Assembly: GCA_038239345.1 (NCBI GenBank)
Contig: JBBSEX010000021.1
Span: 1 to 64,000 of the forward strand
Length of the DNA stretch: 64,000 bases
From: JBBSEX01 sp038239345
Lineage (GTDB): Bacteria; Acidobacteriota; Terriglobia; Bryobacterales; Bryobacteraceae
Direction of reading: 5' to 3'
Part shown: piece by piece, positions 1 to 8,330 of the stretch
How the letters are laid out: the number at the start of each line of letters is the position of its first letter
How positions within the stretch are numbered: the first letter of the stretch is position 1
Made by a program: the position numbers and the translations under genes
Notes under the pieces: generated by a model
The model's input: the letters and a program-made list of their open reading frames with translations, nothing else
Database searches by the model: none
What the model was told of the DNA's origin: nothing

Positions 1-954
1 GGACGCGAAACCCAACAGAGGTAAATACAATCGGCGATCGGCGGCAAGGTCCGATGCCGGCAACAGCGAAGAACTTGGTAACAGCAAGATCATTCCCGCC
101 AGAAACCAAAAGCCCCATTGGAGATCGCGAAAGCGCCGGCCGGCCGCGACGCATAGCGCCAGTACCACAGTCCACGCGGCCAACGACCATAACAGCGATA
201 GCTTCGGTATATCCGCATCCACCGTAAATCCCCAAGGAATCGCCAGCAATCGAAAATAGCGCAGGATCGCATCACCCTGGCTTAGAAAATAGCTGAACGG
301 CGTGATGGTGGTTCCGAATCCCGCGCCGGCGCCCTGGACGATCGAAGTCGCCCATAGAACGCGAAGTCCGAATGCTATGGACAATCCCAACATCGCGGCG
401 AGGGGTGCGACGCGAGCCTTGATCGATCGCCCGCGGCTCAATTCCAGAAGGACCAAAAAGACCGGGAACGCCACGCATTCTTCCTTCGATAGATGCGCCG
501 GTATAAACCACGCCACGGCCAGCCACCAGCGCCCCCCCAGCCACTCGCGCAATGCCAGGATGCAGAATAGCGACGCTAGCAAGCTGCCCCTGGCAAATAC
601 ATAACAGATGGCTTCGGCCTGTATCGGGTGCAGCGCGAAAATGGCCGCCGCAATCAGCGCCACCCGGCCCGGCAGTAAGCGGACGAGCAAATCCGTCATG
701 AAATAAACCGCTACCAAATGTAGTGCCAGATTCAGCAGATGATATCCCAACGGGCTTTCGCCGCCGGCCTGATAATTGAGCCAAAATGTAAAATATGTCA
801 GTGGACGAGTTTGTACGGGACTCCACACGCGCCACCAACCCGAGGCTGCGGTTACCACTGGATTAGAGAAGAGCGAGTAGTCGTCAAAATGGAATGAGCC
901 GGCCAGGCAACCGCAAAAGGCGAGGGCCGCCAGCACAACTAGGATCTTCCGCAA
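1..954 (-). CDS. GT-C-type multi-spanning glycosyl/mannosyltransferase-like protein, C-terminus cut by window edge
   Basis: About 318 N-terminal residues are visible and the frame stays open to base 1, so the end is missing. The chain starts with a hydrophobic segment, then an acidic loop with HFDDYSLF (the Asp-rich first loop typical of GT-C/PMT-like transferases), then WWRVWSPVQTRPLTYFTFWLNY and several hydrophobic helices around LNLALHLVAVYF and IAAAIFALHP. Such proteins transfer sugars from polyprenyl-phosphate donors at the outer face of the membrane; the acceptor is unknown. The start is TTG at 954-952; a stop codon lies two codons upstream, so no longer start exists in this frame. No strong Shine-Dalgarno is seen. 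A second GT-C protein lies at 48875-50599. Assignment to the fold class is fairly safe, exact function is not. Confidence 0.75.
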   Translation of the reverse strand, partial: MRKILVVLAALAFCGCLAGSFHFDDYSLFSNPVVTAASGWWRVWSPVQTRPLTYFTFWLNYQAGGESPLGYHLLNLALHLVAVYFMTDLLVRLLPGRVALIAAAIFALHPIQAEAICYVFARGSLLASLFCILALREWLGGRWWLAVAWFIPAHLSKEECVAFPVFLVLLELSRGRSIKARVAPLAAMLGLSIAFGLRVLWATSIVQGAGAGFGTTITPFSYFLSQGDAILRYFRLLAIPWGFTVDADIPKLSLLWSLAAWTVVLALCVAAGRRFRDLQWGFWFLAGMILLLPSSSLLPASDLAADRRLYLPLLGFAS

Positions 955-978
955 AGCTCATTGTAAGCGGCGGATGGA

Positions 979-1449
979 TTGACCCTCATAGCGATGCCTG
1001 AACCCGACATTTCCTTAAGCGATGGCGAGCTTGTACTCCGCTGGACCGCCTCCCTTACGCACCCCGTCTTCGGGGTGCTGACGCATTATTTCCAGATGAT
1101 GGCTGACGGAAACGTCGCCGCCGGCCGGATCAATCTGCGCCTGCAATCGACCGAGGATATCGTAAAGTACGCCGGGCACATCGGCTATGCCGTCGACCCC
1201 GCCTATCGCGGCCGACACTTCGCCGCCCGCTCAGTCGGCTTATTACTGCCATACGCCTACCGCTACCCGCTGCAACCGCTATGGATCACCTGCAATCCCG
1301 ATAACTTCCCATCACGCCGCACCTGCGAAAGCGCCGGAGGCAAACTGATTGAGATCGTCGACGTCCCGCCGGACAACGTAATGTACCTGGCGGGATCAAA
1401 GCGCAAATGCCGTTATCTTTTCGAGCAGAGACTGCTGGAGGGAGGATGA
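979..1449 (+). CDS. GNAT-family N-acetyltransferase
   Basis: 156 residues with a GNAT core: IGYAVDPAYRGRHFA is the acetyl-CoA-binding motif A (R-G-R-x-x-A pyrophosphate loop after beta strand 4), followed by ITCNPDNFPSRRTCESAG, the N-P-x-N-x-x-S segment common near the end of GNAT domains. The protein should transfer an acetyl group from acetyl-CoA to an amine; the substrate cannot be told. Start is TTG 979, or ATG 994 (MPEPDIS), which is equally plausible because neither has a clear ribosome site. It is divergent from the GT-C gene with only about 24 bp between start codons. Confidence 0.75.
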   Translation: MTLIAMPEPDISLSDGELVLRWTASLTHPVFGVLTHYFQMMADGNVAAGRINLRLQSTEDIVKYAGHIGYAVDPAYRGRHFAARSVGLLLPYAYRYPLQPLWITCNPDNFPSRRTCESAGGKLIEIVDVPPDNVMYLAGSKRKCRYLFEQRLLEGG

Positions 1450-1475
1450 TTGGCGACGAGCCGCCTGGTGTGCGC

Positions 1476-2746
1476 TTACCGCCGCGGCATAAAGCGTAAC
1501 TGGCGAATGTGTGGAAAATTGTGCTCGGTGAAAAACTCCACGGTGTTTATACCTTGCTTCGCAGTCACCGCTCCCATAGTAAGGTCAACCCAATTGGGAT
1601 CCGCCCAGCCCCCTGTAGTGGCTGCCAGGGCATTCTCCTGAAGAATCGTCCTGTTCAAAGTTAAGCGCACGGGGCGCGAACCTTCCGATGCGTAGCGAAT
1701 GAATATTTCATAGGTACAGCTTTCGGGAACCCGACCTTACATGATGCGATGGCGACACCCTCTTGATCCCGTTCAGCCTGAAGCCAGCCATCGCCACGGA
1801 TAACAACGCCGCGGATCAAGTCACAGTCGCGGGCCTCTTTATAGATAAGCTGATCGGGAAGCGGAGGGGGCGGAGTGGAGGATTTCCGTTTCCCCTTTAC
1901 TACCGGTTTTGGTGGCTCTATATGTATTGGAGGCAGAGCAGGCTTGACGTATACCCTAATTGCACACCGCGCGTGCCAAACGAGTTTTGGGCGGTCAGCG
2001 TGTACACGAAGTTGCGGGCAGGTTCCTCCGTCCGTTGGCCTTGGCTCACTACATCGCCCAGGGGATCCAGCGTGATCTTATTCGCGTTTGCTACGCGCCT
2101 GCGTAAACCGACCGGTTGCCCCGCCACTACTTGCAGTGGGCTGGCAGAAAATTTCATGAATCAATGGCTGACGCGCAGACAAGATCAGCAATGCGCCGAT
2201 CGTAATTACGCCCGATCCCCCTACGATGAATGCCAGGTACGTGAAGAGGAACACCAGCTTCGCCAATCCCCTAGACAACCTGGCCGCACTCGATCTGCTT
2301 CATAAGCTTTCCCTCGAAACACACCCTGCAACGTTGTGTCAGCGGCTTTGAGAGCCTCCCTGGCATTCGACGTTAGCCAAAAGCCTCCAACGACGCGCTT
2401 CGTGACCGACGCCGAAATCACCTGTTCATAAATGAGCAGCGAGAGCCCGAAATTTGTGATCGCGAAGCCCGCAAATGTTGCGCCCCCCCACGATAAAAAG
2501 GGCGGGGAGTGACCATTGCCCCTGACTCACGTCATTAGCCGCCTGGAACCAGAACAAACCAAGCAAACCGGCTGTAAGGATAAATGCGATTCGTGATGCT
2601 CCGCCCGGTATTTCTTCTTCTACCGGGGCCCATGCGGTCTTGATCCCGAACGCTGTAAGCGTGATCGCGGCCGCGGCTGAGGCTAACCAGCCCACTGACT
2701 TTATCAGAGGTCCAAGATCTCCATAATCTGTTCCCGTCTGCATCAT
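1476..2746 (-). pseudogene. Membrane protein with Ig-like and CBM35-like domains, broken by about five frameshifts
   Basis: Reading across frames on the minus strand reconstructs one protein of roughly 420 residues. From the N-terminus: start MMQTGTDYGDL with three hydrophobic helices (WLASAAAAITLTAFGI, IAFILTAGLLGLFWF, ATFAGFAITNFGL), a soluble stretch (EQVISASVTKRVVGGFW), a fourth helix (LVFLFTYLAFIVGG), an Ig-like/IPT-like domain (FSASPLQVVAGQPV ... YTLTAQNSFGTR), a Pro-rich linker, and a C-terminal carbohydrate-binding-like domain (YEIFIRYASEGSRPVRLTLN, TGGW, GINTVEFF, IRQLRFMP). Frame changes fall near 2483-2489 (a run of seven C), ~2262-2280, ~2148-2156, ~1962-1978 and ~1720-1740. The first start overlaps the stop of the upstream gene as ATGA, so the pair was co-translated. 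Gene decay and local sequencing error both fit. Function unknown. Confidence 0.6.
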
Positions 2747-3483
2747 AGGGCCAGCTTTGCGTAGGAATCGCTCGGTGGCACATAAGATGCCGAAAAGTCG
2801 AACTGTGGATTCTGCGCAGGCAGTGCGGCTCCAAAGTAATATTGCCCCGAAGCGATGTAATCCGTAGCCACCCGGCTGAGCTGGTTCATCGCGCGTTGGT
2901 TCGATTTCCAGAAGATCGGATGGTATGACACGCGCAAATGGTCCGTCGTCGTCTCGACAGTAAATTTAAGGCCTGGCGAAGGCGATTGCGTGCCGAGGCT
3001 GGTTTGCAGGCGCGTTCCCAGGAATGAGGTCAATCGGTGTTCAAAGGCCGTGATCGCTCCGTCAATTTCCAGATCAACGAACTGGGCGCTCCGTTCCCAA
3101 AGGCCTCGCGATTCGAACTCCTTCAGGCGTCGATCCTGGAATCGCATCACTAGCGGAAGCACTAACTCCGACGGTCCGGAAGTAATCGCCCGGCCCATCG
3201 ACTTCACGGGATCGTGCTCAAAACCGAGCGAGATGGGGATGGGCGTGCGATCGCGTTGGTTAAGCGGCACCACGCATGGGAAGAGTAGGTTAGCGCGTCG
3301 CAGAAAGTGGCATTGGTCGCGCAGCGCCTCGGATGCGATATATACGTCTTGCAGCGGTAGTCTGTTGTCGTCACTCCGCAACTCGACTGGCGCGCGTTCT
3401 CCGCCGTCTTCTCGGGCCGGACGCACGAAGCGTCCAGCCAAATCCGCTGCATAGCCGTCTAGACCACCTGTTGTAGCTCCCAT
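2743..3483 (-). CDS. Hypothetical protein, upstream partner of the broken membrane protein
   Basis: An intact 246-residue frame preceded by a good Shine-Dalgarno (GGAGG, six bases before ATG). I do not recognise the family. It has no signal peptide or membrane helix, looks globular with alternating hydrophobic and charged segments (PLVMRFQDRRLKEFESRGLW; YHPIFWKSNQRAMNQLSRVA; ASGQYYFGAAL). Its stop codon overlaps the start of the next gene (ATGA at 2743-2746), which implies translational coupling with the Ig/CBM35-like membrane protein. The two probably act together as a small cassette; nothing in the sequence tells what it does. Confidence 0.6.
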   Translation of the reverse strand: MGATTGGLDGYAADLAGRFVRPAREDGGERAPVELRSDDNRLPLQDVYIASEALRDQCHFLRRANLLFPCVVPLNQRDRTPIPISLGFEHDPVKSMGRAITSGPSELVLPLVMRFQDRRLKEFESRGLWERSAQFVDLEIDGAITAFEHRLTSFLGTRLQTSLGTQSPSPGLKFTVETTTDHLRVSYHPIFWKSNQRAMNQLSRVATDYIASGQYYFGAALPAQNPQFDFSASYVPPSDSYAKLAL

Positions 3484-3544
3484 GGCGCCTCCGGGACGGT
3501 ATACTCCGAGCGGAGGTTAGCCGCTTCGCGGATACTTTTGTATT

Positions 3545-3775
3545 GTGCGGCGAACTCATGCGGTCGATCTTCATGATCTGGGCGCAGCCGCCCCATACGC
3601 TTTCATGCTCGACGTTAGGAAAGTTGACGTGACCAGGGCCGTGAAGATGAACTACGAGATTCACGGGAACACTCTGCCGCATCTTCATATGCACTTTTTC
3701 GTGATTCCGTCACAGCGCAATCCAATCCTCCATTGCCCTGCTAATTTTCCGCAAAGATCTCGCCTTCTTAATTGA
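3545..3775 (+). pseudogene. HIT-family hydrolase remnant
   Basis: The translation contains VDLHDLGAAAPYAFMLDVRKV and then NYEIHGNTLPHLHMHFF, which is the diagnostic histidine triad (H-x-H-x-H) of HIT nucleotide hydrolases/transferases. The usual beginning of the domain (about 40-50 residues) and the conserved PRY-x-x-DPF segment after the triad are missing: after HMHFF the sequence runs into unrelated residues and stops. It is therefore a fragment truncated on both sides. It sits beside the frameshifted cassette at 1476-3483, which supports a decayed island. Confidence 0.65.
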
Positions 3776-3843
3776 GTGGGCATGTGGGCATTCATCTTAA
3801 CCACGCCCAATTAACTCTCAATAAAAAACAACAGGAAAAAACT

Positions 3844-4431
3844 ATGAAGATACAAAACAGAACTCTCATCCAACATTCAATCAGGTGCAGCCTTCATCTC
3901 GCGCTATTGGGCCTTCTTGCCTTTCCCGTGATGCTTCCCGCCGCGACAGACGACCAAGAACATGCGCATAGCGGCCATGGCAACGCCGCTCCGGCCCCGG
4001 CCAAACTGGTGGAACTCGTTCGCATCGCGACGCGGCAATTTATCGATGTCAACCTGGCGGCCGCCGCCAATTATCATCCGGCGTTCGGCTGCGTTAGCGG
4101 TCCGGATCACGGCGCGATGGGAGTGCATTACATCAACGGCGACCTTGTGGGCGATGGCGAAGTGGATGCCTCACACCCCGAAGCGCTGATTTATGAGCCA
4201 TCAAATGGCGGTCTACGCTTGGTGGGCGTCGAATTCATCGTGGACGCTGCCACCTGGATGAAGAATCACCCGAGTCCGCCGATGCTGGAAGGACAAGCGT
4301 TCCAGCTTGTGAACAGCCCGAACCGTTATGGCTTGGCCGCATTCTTCGAGCTGCATGTCTGGGCTTGGCGCGACAACCCCAACGGCGCCTTTGTAGATTG
4401 GAACACAAAGGTAAGCTGCGAAGATCAGTAA
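3844..4431 (+). CDS. Exported hypothetical protein
   Basis: 195 residues. The ATG at 3844 has an AGGA ribosome site eight bases upstream and is followed by a signal peptide (basic MKIQNRT, hydrophobic LHLALLGLLAFPVMLPAA). An earlier in-frame start would only add a non-signal leader. The mature part begins with a His-rich stretch (EHAHSGHGN), then a compact globular domain with CVSGPDHGAMGVHYI, EALIYEPSNGG and FELHVWAWRDNPNGAF. It resembles exported proteins of unknown function seen in soil bacteria; the HAHSGHG stretch might bind a metal. A stable hairpin follows the stop codon. Confidence 0.75.
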   Translation: MKIQNRTLIQHSIRCSLHLALLGLLAFPVMLPAATDDQEHAHSGHGNAAPAPAKLVELVRIATRQFIDVNLAAAANYHPAFGCVSGPDHGAMGVHYINGDLVGDGEVDASHPEALIYEPSNGGLRLVGVEFIVDAATWMKNHPSPPMLEGQAFQLVNSPNRYGLAAFFELHVWAWRDNPNGAFVDWNTKVSCEDQ

Positions 4432-4448
4432 CTTGACGTAAGAGGTCT

Positions 4449-4485
4449 GCTCAGGCGACGCCCTAGAGTGGCGTTCGCCGTGAGC
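4449..4485 (+). terminator. Strong hairpin downstream of the exported protein gene
   Basis: Three stem blocks pair in order: GCTCA/TGAGC, GGCG/CGCC and CGCC/GGCG, with small bulges and a seven-base loop. It begins 18 bp after the stop codon. No T run follows, so it is not a canonical intrinsic terminator, but it may end or protect the transcript. Confidence 0.4.
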
Positions 4486-4547
4486 GGGCGGCTACAAGAA
4501 ATCTGCACTGTCATGGATTTGTAACAATCACCTTCTATCCTTTAGTT

Positions 4548-6227
4548 ATTCGCCTCCTTACAAAGCTCCTGCTCCCCGCGCTGCTCCTTTTATCTTTTGG
4601 GTGCAAGCGTTCCTCTGCTCCCGATGTTGCCGAAGAAGGGAAGAAAGCTCCTTCCGGTTCGCTCGAACTGATCTTTCCTTACGGCTCGGAAAAAGAGAAG
4701 TGGATTTCCGAGGTTACCGAGACGTTCAATCGATCGGGGCGTAAGTCGTCGAGTGGTAAGGCGATCTATGTGACGGCGAAGCCGATGGGTTCGGGCGAGA
4801 GCATCGATGAGATTCTTTCGGGCAACTTGAAGGCGCATATCGTCAGTCCGGCGTCGGCGGCGTTTATCAAGCTGGGCAATGCGCAGGCTCGTAGCAAACA
4901 AGGGAAAGACCTGATTGGATCGACTGAAAATCTTGTCTTGTCGCCGGTAGTAATTGCGATGTGGAAGCCGATGGCCGAGGCGATCGGATGGGGAAAGAAA
5001 CCGATTGGTTGGTCTGACATTCTTGCGCTGGCTCGCAATTCACAAGGGTGGAACGCGTACGGATTTCCGCAATGGGGACAATTCAAATTCGGCCACACGC
5101 ATCCGCAATACAGCAATAGCGGGTTGATTTCGCTGATTGCCGAAGTGTATGCGGCGGCCGGGAAAACCAAGGGTCTGACGGCTGCCGATATTGCGAAGCC
5201 GGCCGTGGGCCAGACGGTGGCGGCGATTCAGCAGTCGGTGGTGCATTACGGAAGCTCGACGGGTTTCTTTGGGCGCAAGATGTTCGACAACGGCCCGGGC
5301 TATCTCTCGGCGGCAGTGTTGTACGAGAGCATGGTGGTGGAATCGTACACCTGGACGAAGCCCCTGCCGTTTCCGGTAGTGGCGATCTATCCCAAGGAAG
5401 GTACGTTCTGGAGCGATCATCCGATTGGCGTGGTGGATCGCGAATGGGTGACTGCGGAGCATCGCGAAGCGGCGAAGATCTATACGCAGTTCTTGCTCGA
5501 CAAGGCCCAACAGGAGCGCGCTCTGTTCTATGGTTTCCGGCCGGCGGCGGTGGATGTGAAGGTGACCGCGCCCATCGATATCGCCCATGGTGTGGACCCT
5601 GGCGAGCCGAAAACAACGCTGGAAGTGCCATCCCCAGATCTGATCAACAACATTCTGCAACTGTGGCAGGAGCGCAAGAAGAACGCCGAAATCGTGCTGG
5701 TCCTGGACACTTCGGGCAGCATGAATGAAGACCAGAAGATGGACAACGCCAAGGCCGGGGCCAAGCAGCTGATCTCATTACTATCCGACGGCGATAGCTT
5801 TTCGCTGCTTCCGTTCAGCAATCAATATCAGTGGGGCAGCCAGGATATTTCCATCAAGGATGGCCGCACCCAGATGCTGCAAGCGGTGGATTCGCTGTTT
5901 GCGGGGGGCGAGACCAACCTCTACGATTCCATCGCCGCCGGGTACCAGCATTTGGCTCAACGACAGGGTAAAGACGGGCGCATTCAGGCCGTGGTCGTGC
6001 TGACCGATGGCGAGGATACGAACAGCAAAACTTCGCTGGAACAATTGCTGAGCAGTACGCGTTTCGATAGCGAGAGGCATGCGATTCGCATTTTCACCAT
6101 CGCCTATGGGCGCGGTGCCCGGAAAGACGTGCTACAGCAGATTGCCGAAGGCACCCAAGCCAAATCCTACACCGGTACTCCGCAAAACATCGTTGGTATT
6201 TTCCGCGAAATCTCCACTTTCTTTTAG
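4548..6227 (+). CDS. Lipoprotein with solute-binding domain and C-terminal VWA domain
   Basis: About 559 residues. The frame is open well upstream of the first ATG/GTG and encodes a lipoprotein signal (LLTKLLLPALLLLSFGC, lipobox Cys), so the start must be near 4548, where only an ATT (or a GTT just before) is available. The N-terminal ~350 residues are a periplasmic solute-binding-type domain (SLELIFPYGSEKEKW; FKFGHTHPQYSNSG). The C-terminal ~190 residues are a von Willebrand A domain with a full MIDAS: D-T-S-G-S in LVLDTSGSMNED, the Thr of ETNLYDS, and Asp of VLTDGEDT. It should sit on the outer face of the inner membrane and bind a ligand through Mg2+/Mn2+. First gene of a three-gene cluster with a paralogue 21 bp downstream. 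Confidence 0.8.
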   Translation: MRLLTKLLLPALLLLSFGCKRSSAPDVAEEGKKAPSGSLELIFPYGSEKEKWISEVTETFNRSGRKSSSGKAIYVTAKPMGSGESIDEILSGNLKAHIVSPASAAFIKLGNAQARSKQGKDLIGSTENLVLSPVVIAMWKPMAEAIGWGKKPIGWSDILALARNSQGWNAYGFPQWGQFKFGHTHPQYSNSGLISLIAEVYAAAGKTKGLTAADIAKPAVGQTVAAIQQSVVHYGSSTGFFGRKMFDNGPGYLSAAVLYESMVVESYTWTKPLPFPVVAIYPKEGTFWSDHPIGVVDREWVTAEHREAAKIYTQFLLDKAQQERALFYGFRPAAVDVKVTAPIDIAHGVDPGEPKTTLEVPSPDLINNILQLWQERKKNAEIVLVLDTSGSMNEDQKMDNAKAGAKQLISLLSDGDSFSLLPFSNQYQWGSQDISIKDGRTQMLQAVDSLFAGGETNLYDSIAAGYQHLAQRQGKDGRIQAVVVLTDGEDTNSKTSLEQLLSSTRFDSERHAIRIFTIAYGRGARKDVLQQIAEGTQAKSYTGTPQNIVGIFREISTFF

Positions 6228-6248
6228 ACTCATGAGGGGTTCAACAAA

Positions 6249-7460
6249 ATGGCCGATACACCGAAGCTGACTGCACTCGGGAAGATATTCATTTTCCTTT
6301 TTATCGCGGCTTGCATCGGAATGGCGGCTTATCGCTTCGGCGGAGCGTCGTGGTTTCAATCGAAGACCGCGTCAACGGGAACTTCCGGTGGCGGTGGTGG
6401 CGGCGGACTCTTTGGTAGCGGCGCATCCGCTGAAATCGGCATCGCCTATGGGACTGAGAAAGAGCGCTGGCTGCAATGGGCGGCGGCGGAATTCGCCAAG
6501 ACGAACGAAGGCAAGAATATCAAGATCAATATGATTCCGATGGGATCGCTGGAAGGCGCCAGGGCAGTGCTGGCGAACGATCAGCGGATTACGGCTTGGT
6601 CGCCCGCCAGTTCCATTTACAAAGACGTCTTCCTGGAAGAGTGGAAAGTAAAACATGGCGATGAGAACCCTATCGCCAAGGAAGATCAGTTGGCTCTCAG
6701 CCCCATGGTGTTCGTGATGTGGAAGGAACGCTACGACGCCTTCGTGCAGAAATATAAGACGTTGTCGTTCGCCACGATTTCTCAAGCGCTGCAAGAAAAA
6801 AGCGGCTGGGAGAGTATCGCTCAAAAGCCGGAATGGGGCTTCTTCAAGTTCGGCCATACGCATCCGAACCAATCGAGCTCCGGCTTGATGACACTCATCC
6901 TTGCCGCTTACAGCTATGACAAGAAGACCAACCATTTACAACTCTCGGACATCGTGGATGGCGGGTTTCAGGACTTCCTGCAGAAGATGGAACGCGGCGT
7001 CACGGGCATGTCGAACAGCACGGGCAATATGATGCGTGAGATGGTGCTGAAAGGTCCGTCGTCATTCGATGTGTTGTTTGTCTATGAGAGCGTCACCATC
7101 GATTATTTGAAAAATGCCGAAGGGCGCTGGGGCCAAATCCACGTGTCCTATCCGGAATACAATGCCTGGAACGAGAATCCATACTACATCCTGAACGTCC
7201 CGTGGAGTTCCAAGGAGCAACGGGCGGCGGCTGACGCCTTCCTGGCTTTTCTGCTTTCCGAGCGGGTGCAGAAAGAATCGCTCGTCCATGGATTCCGCCC
7301 TGCGAATTCCAACGTCGCGATTAAGTTCGCCGATAGCCCTTTCGTGAAGTATGCCAACTATGGTGTCCAAGTGGATCTGCAAAAGATGTGCGAGCCGCCG
7401 AAGGCGGAAGTCGTGAACAACCTGCTGGCAAGCTGGCAGCGCAGCCAAGGTGATCGCTGA
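6249..7460 (+). CDS. Membrane-anchored solute-binding protein, paralogue of the preceding gene
   Basis: 403 residues. An N-terminal membrane anchor (GKIFIFLFIAACIGMAAY) is followed by a glycine run (seven Gly) that acts as a flexible linker, then a solute-binding-type domain. It is homologous to the N-terminal half of the upstream VWA lipoprotein: both carry IAYGTEKERW/IFPYGSEKEKW near the start, an identical FKFGHTHP block followed by S-S/N-S-G-L, and the conserved HGFRPA/YGFRPA near the end. The downstream VWA domain is absent here. The pair probably arose by duplication and may bind the same or related ligands at the membrane surface. Confidence 0.8.
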   Translation: MADTPKLTALGKIFIFLFIAACIGMAAYRFGGASWFQSKTASTGTSGGGGGGGLFGSGASAEIGIAYGTEKERWLQWAAAEFAKTNEGKNIKINMIPMGSLEGARAVLANDQRITAWSPASSIYKDVFLEEWKVKHGDENPIAKEDQLALSPMVFVMWKERYDAFVQKYKTLSFATISQALQEKSGWESIAQKPEWGFFKFGHTHPNQSSSGLMTLILAAYSYDKKTNHLQLSDIVDGGFQDFLQKMERGVTGMSNSTGNMMREMVLKGPSSFDVLFVYESVTIDYLKNAEGRWGQIHVSYPEYNAWNENPYYILNVPWSSKEQRAAADAFLAFLLSERVQKESLVHGFRPANSNVAIKFADSPFVKYANYGVQVDLQKMCEPPKAEVVNNLLASWQRSQGDR

Positions 7461-7489
7461 TTTACCATGGGTGCTTAAGGGCTTGCTCT

Positions 7490-8320
7490 GTGTGGCGTTA
7501 TCTAAAAGCGGCATTTCTGGTTGGGGTAGACGTTCCGGCGTTGGGACGCTTGCCGGTGAACGCCCTGGCGGCCGCCGGATTCGCCATCATGGGCTTTGCC
7601 GATCCGGGCTTCTGGTGGCTCGGCGCGGGACTTGAAACTCTGTTTCTTTTCGCTCTCTCCACCAATAGCCGTTTTCAAAAAGTCGCCGATGCCATCGACC
7701 GCCAAGGGTCGGCGGCGGACACCGATACGCGTTTGCTGGAACTCGGTCGGTCATTACCCACCGACTATCAGCGGCGCCTTGCCGATCTTGGCGGCAAGTG
7801 TGCCCGGATCCTCGAAATCTATCAATCCAGCCACGCCGACGATTTTCTTCTTGATACGAATCGCGATGCACTCGACCGGCTTCACTGGCTGTACTTGAAA
7901 TTATTGGTGGCCCGCCATCACCTCTTAACCACGGCATCGGGTGAGAACGAAGCAAGCCTTGCTAAGCGGATCGCGGAGCTGGAAAAGGAGTTGGAGCGTC
8001 CAACCGATTCCGAGGCTTTGCGGGCGTCGAAGGCCGCTACGCTTGAGATCCTGAAACAGCGGTTCAACAATAGCCGGCGCAAAGTTCAGACTTTGGAAGA
8101 ACTGGATAGCGACTTGGTTCGCATCGAAGCGCAGGCCGACTTGATACTGGAGAACGTTTCGATGCAAGGCAAGCCACAGACGCTATCTAGCGACATACAA
8201 CTAGCGAGCGATCTGGTGGGCGGAACGATGTTTGGCGACTCTGAAACTACCATCGCCGACCTTGACCGGTCCTATGGAAAATCGAACAACGGACCGGCCC
8301 GGACGCGAGAAGTTTCGTAA
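7490..8320 (+). CDS. Membrane-anchored coiled-coil protein of the solute-binding/VWA cluster
   Basis: 276 residues. GTG start with a TAAGG ribosome site ten bases upstream. The N-terminus carries two hydrophobic segments (LPVNALAAAGFAIMGFA and FWWLGAGLETLFLFAL) that form a hairpin in the membrane. The rest is mostly alpha-helical and charged, with likely coiled coils around LAKRIAELEKELERP and RRKVQTLEELDSDLVRIEAQAD. I do not recognise a catalytic motif. Its place right after the two solute-binding genes resembles the XpaC/TelA-associated neighbourhoods found near VWA/solute-binding proteins, but the link to toxic-anion resistance is only inference. Ends 10 bp from the convergent YCII gene. 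Confidence 0.7.
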   Translation: MWRYLKAAFLVGVDVPALGRLPVNALAAAGFAIMGFADPGFWWLGAGLETLFLFALSTNSRFQKVADAIDRQGSAADTDTRLLELGRSLPTDYQRRLADLGGKCARILEIYQSSHADDFLLDTNRDALDRLHWLYLKLLVARHHLLTTASGENEASLAKRIAELEKELERPTDSEALRASKAATLEILKQRFNNSRRKVQTLEELDSDLVRIEAQADLILENVSMQGKPQTLSSDIQLASDLVGGTMFGDSETTIADLDRSYGKSNNGPARTREVS

Positions 8321-8330
8321 TCGCCCAGCA

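Noticed and set aside
272..838. 188-residue open frame on the minus strand at the left edge
   Set aside because: It is a shadow: the frame starting TTG 954 gives a convincing membrane protein through the same bases, while this one is Gly/Arg-rich with no motif.
4770..6227. VWA protein starting at GTG 4770
   Set aside because: Homologous sequence and a lipoprotein signal continue upstream in frame, so this start would remove the first ~74 residues.
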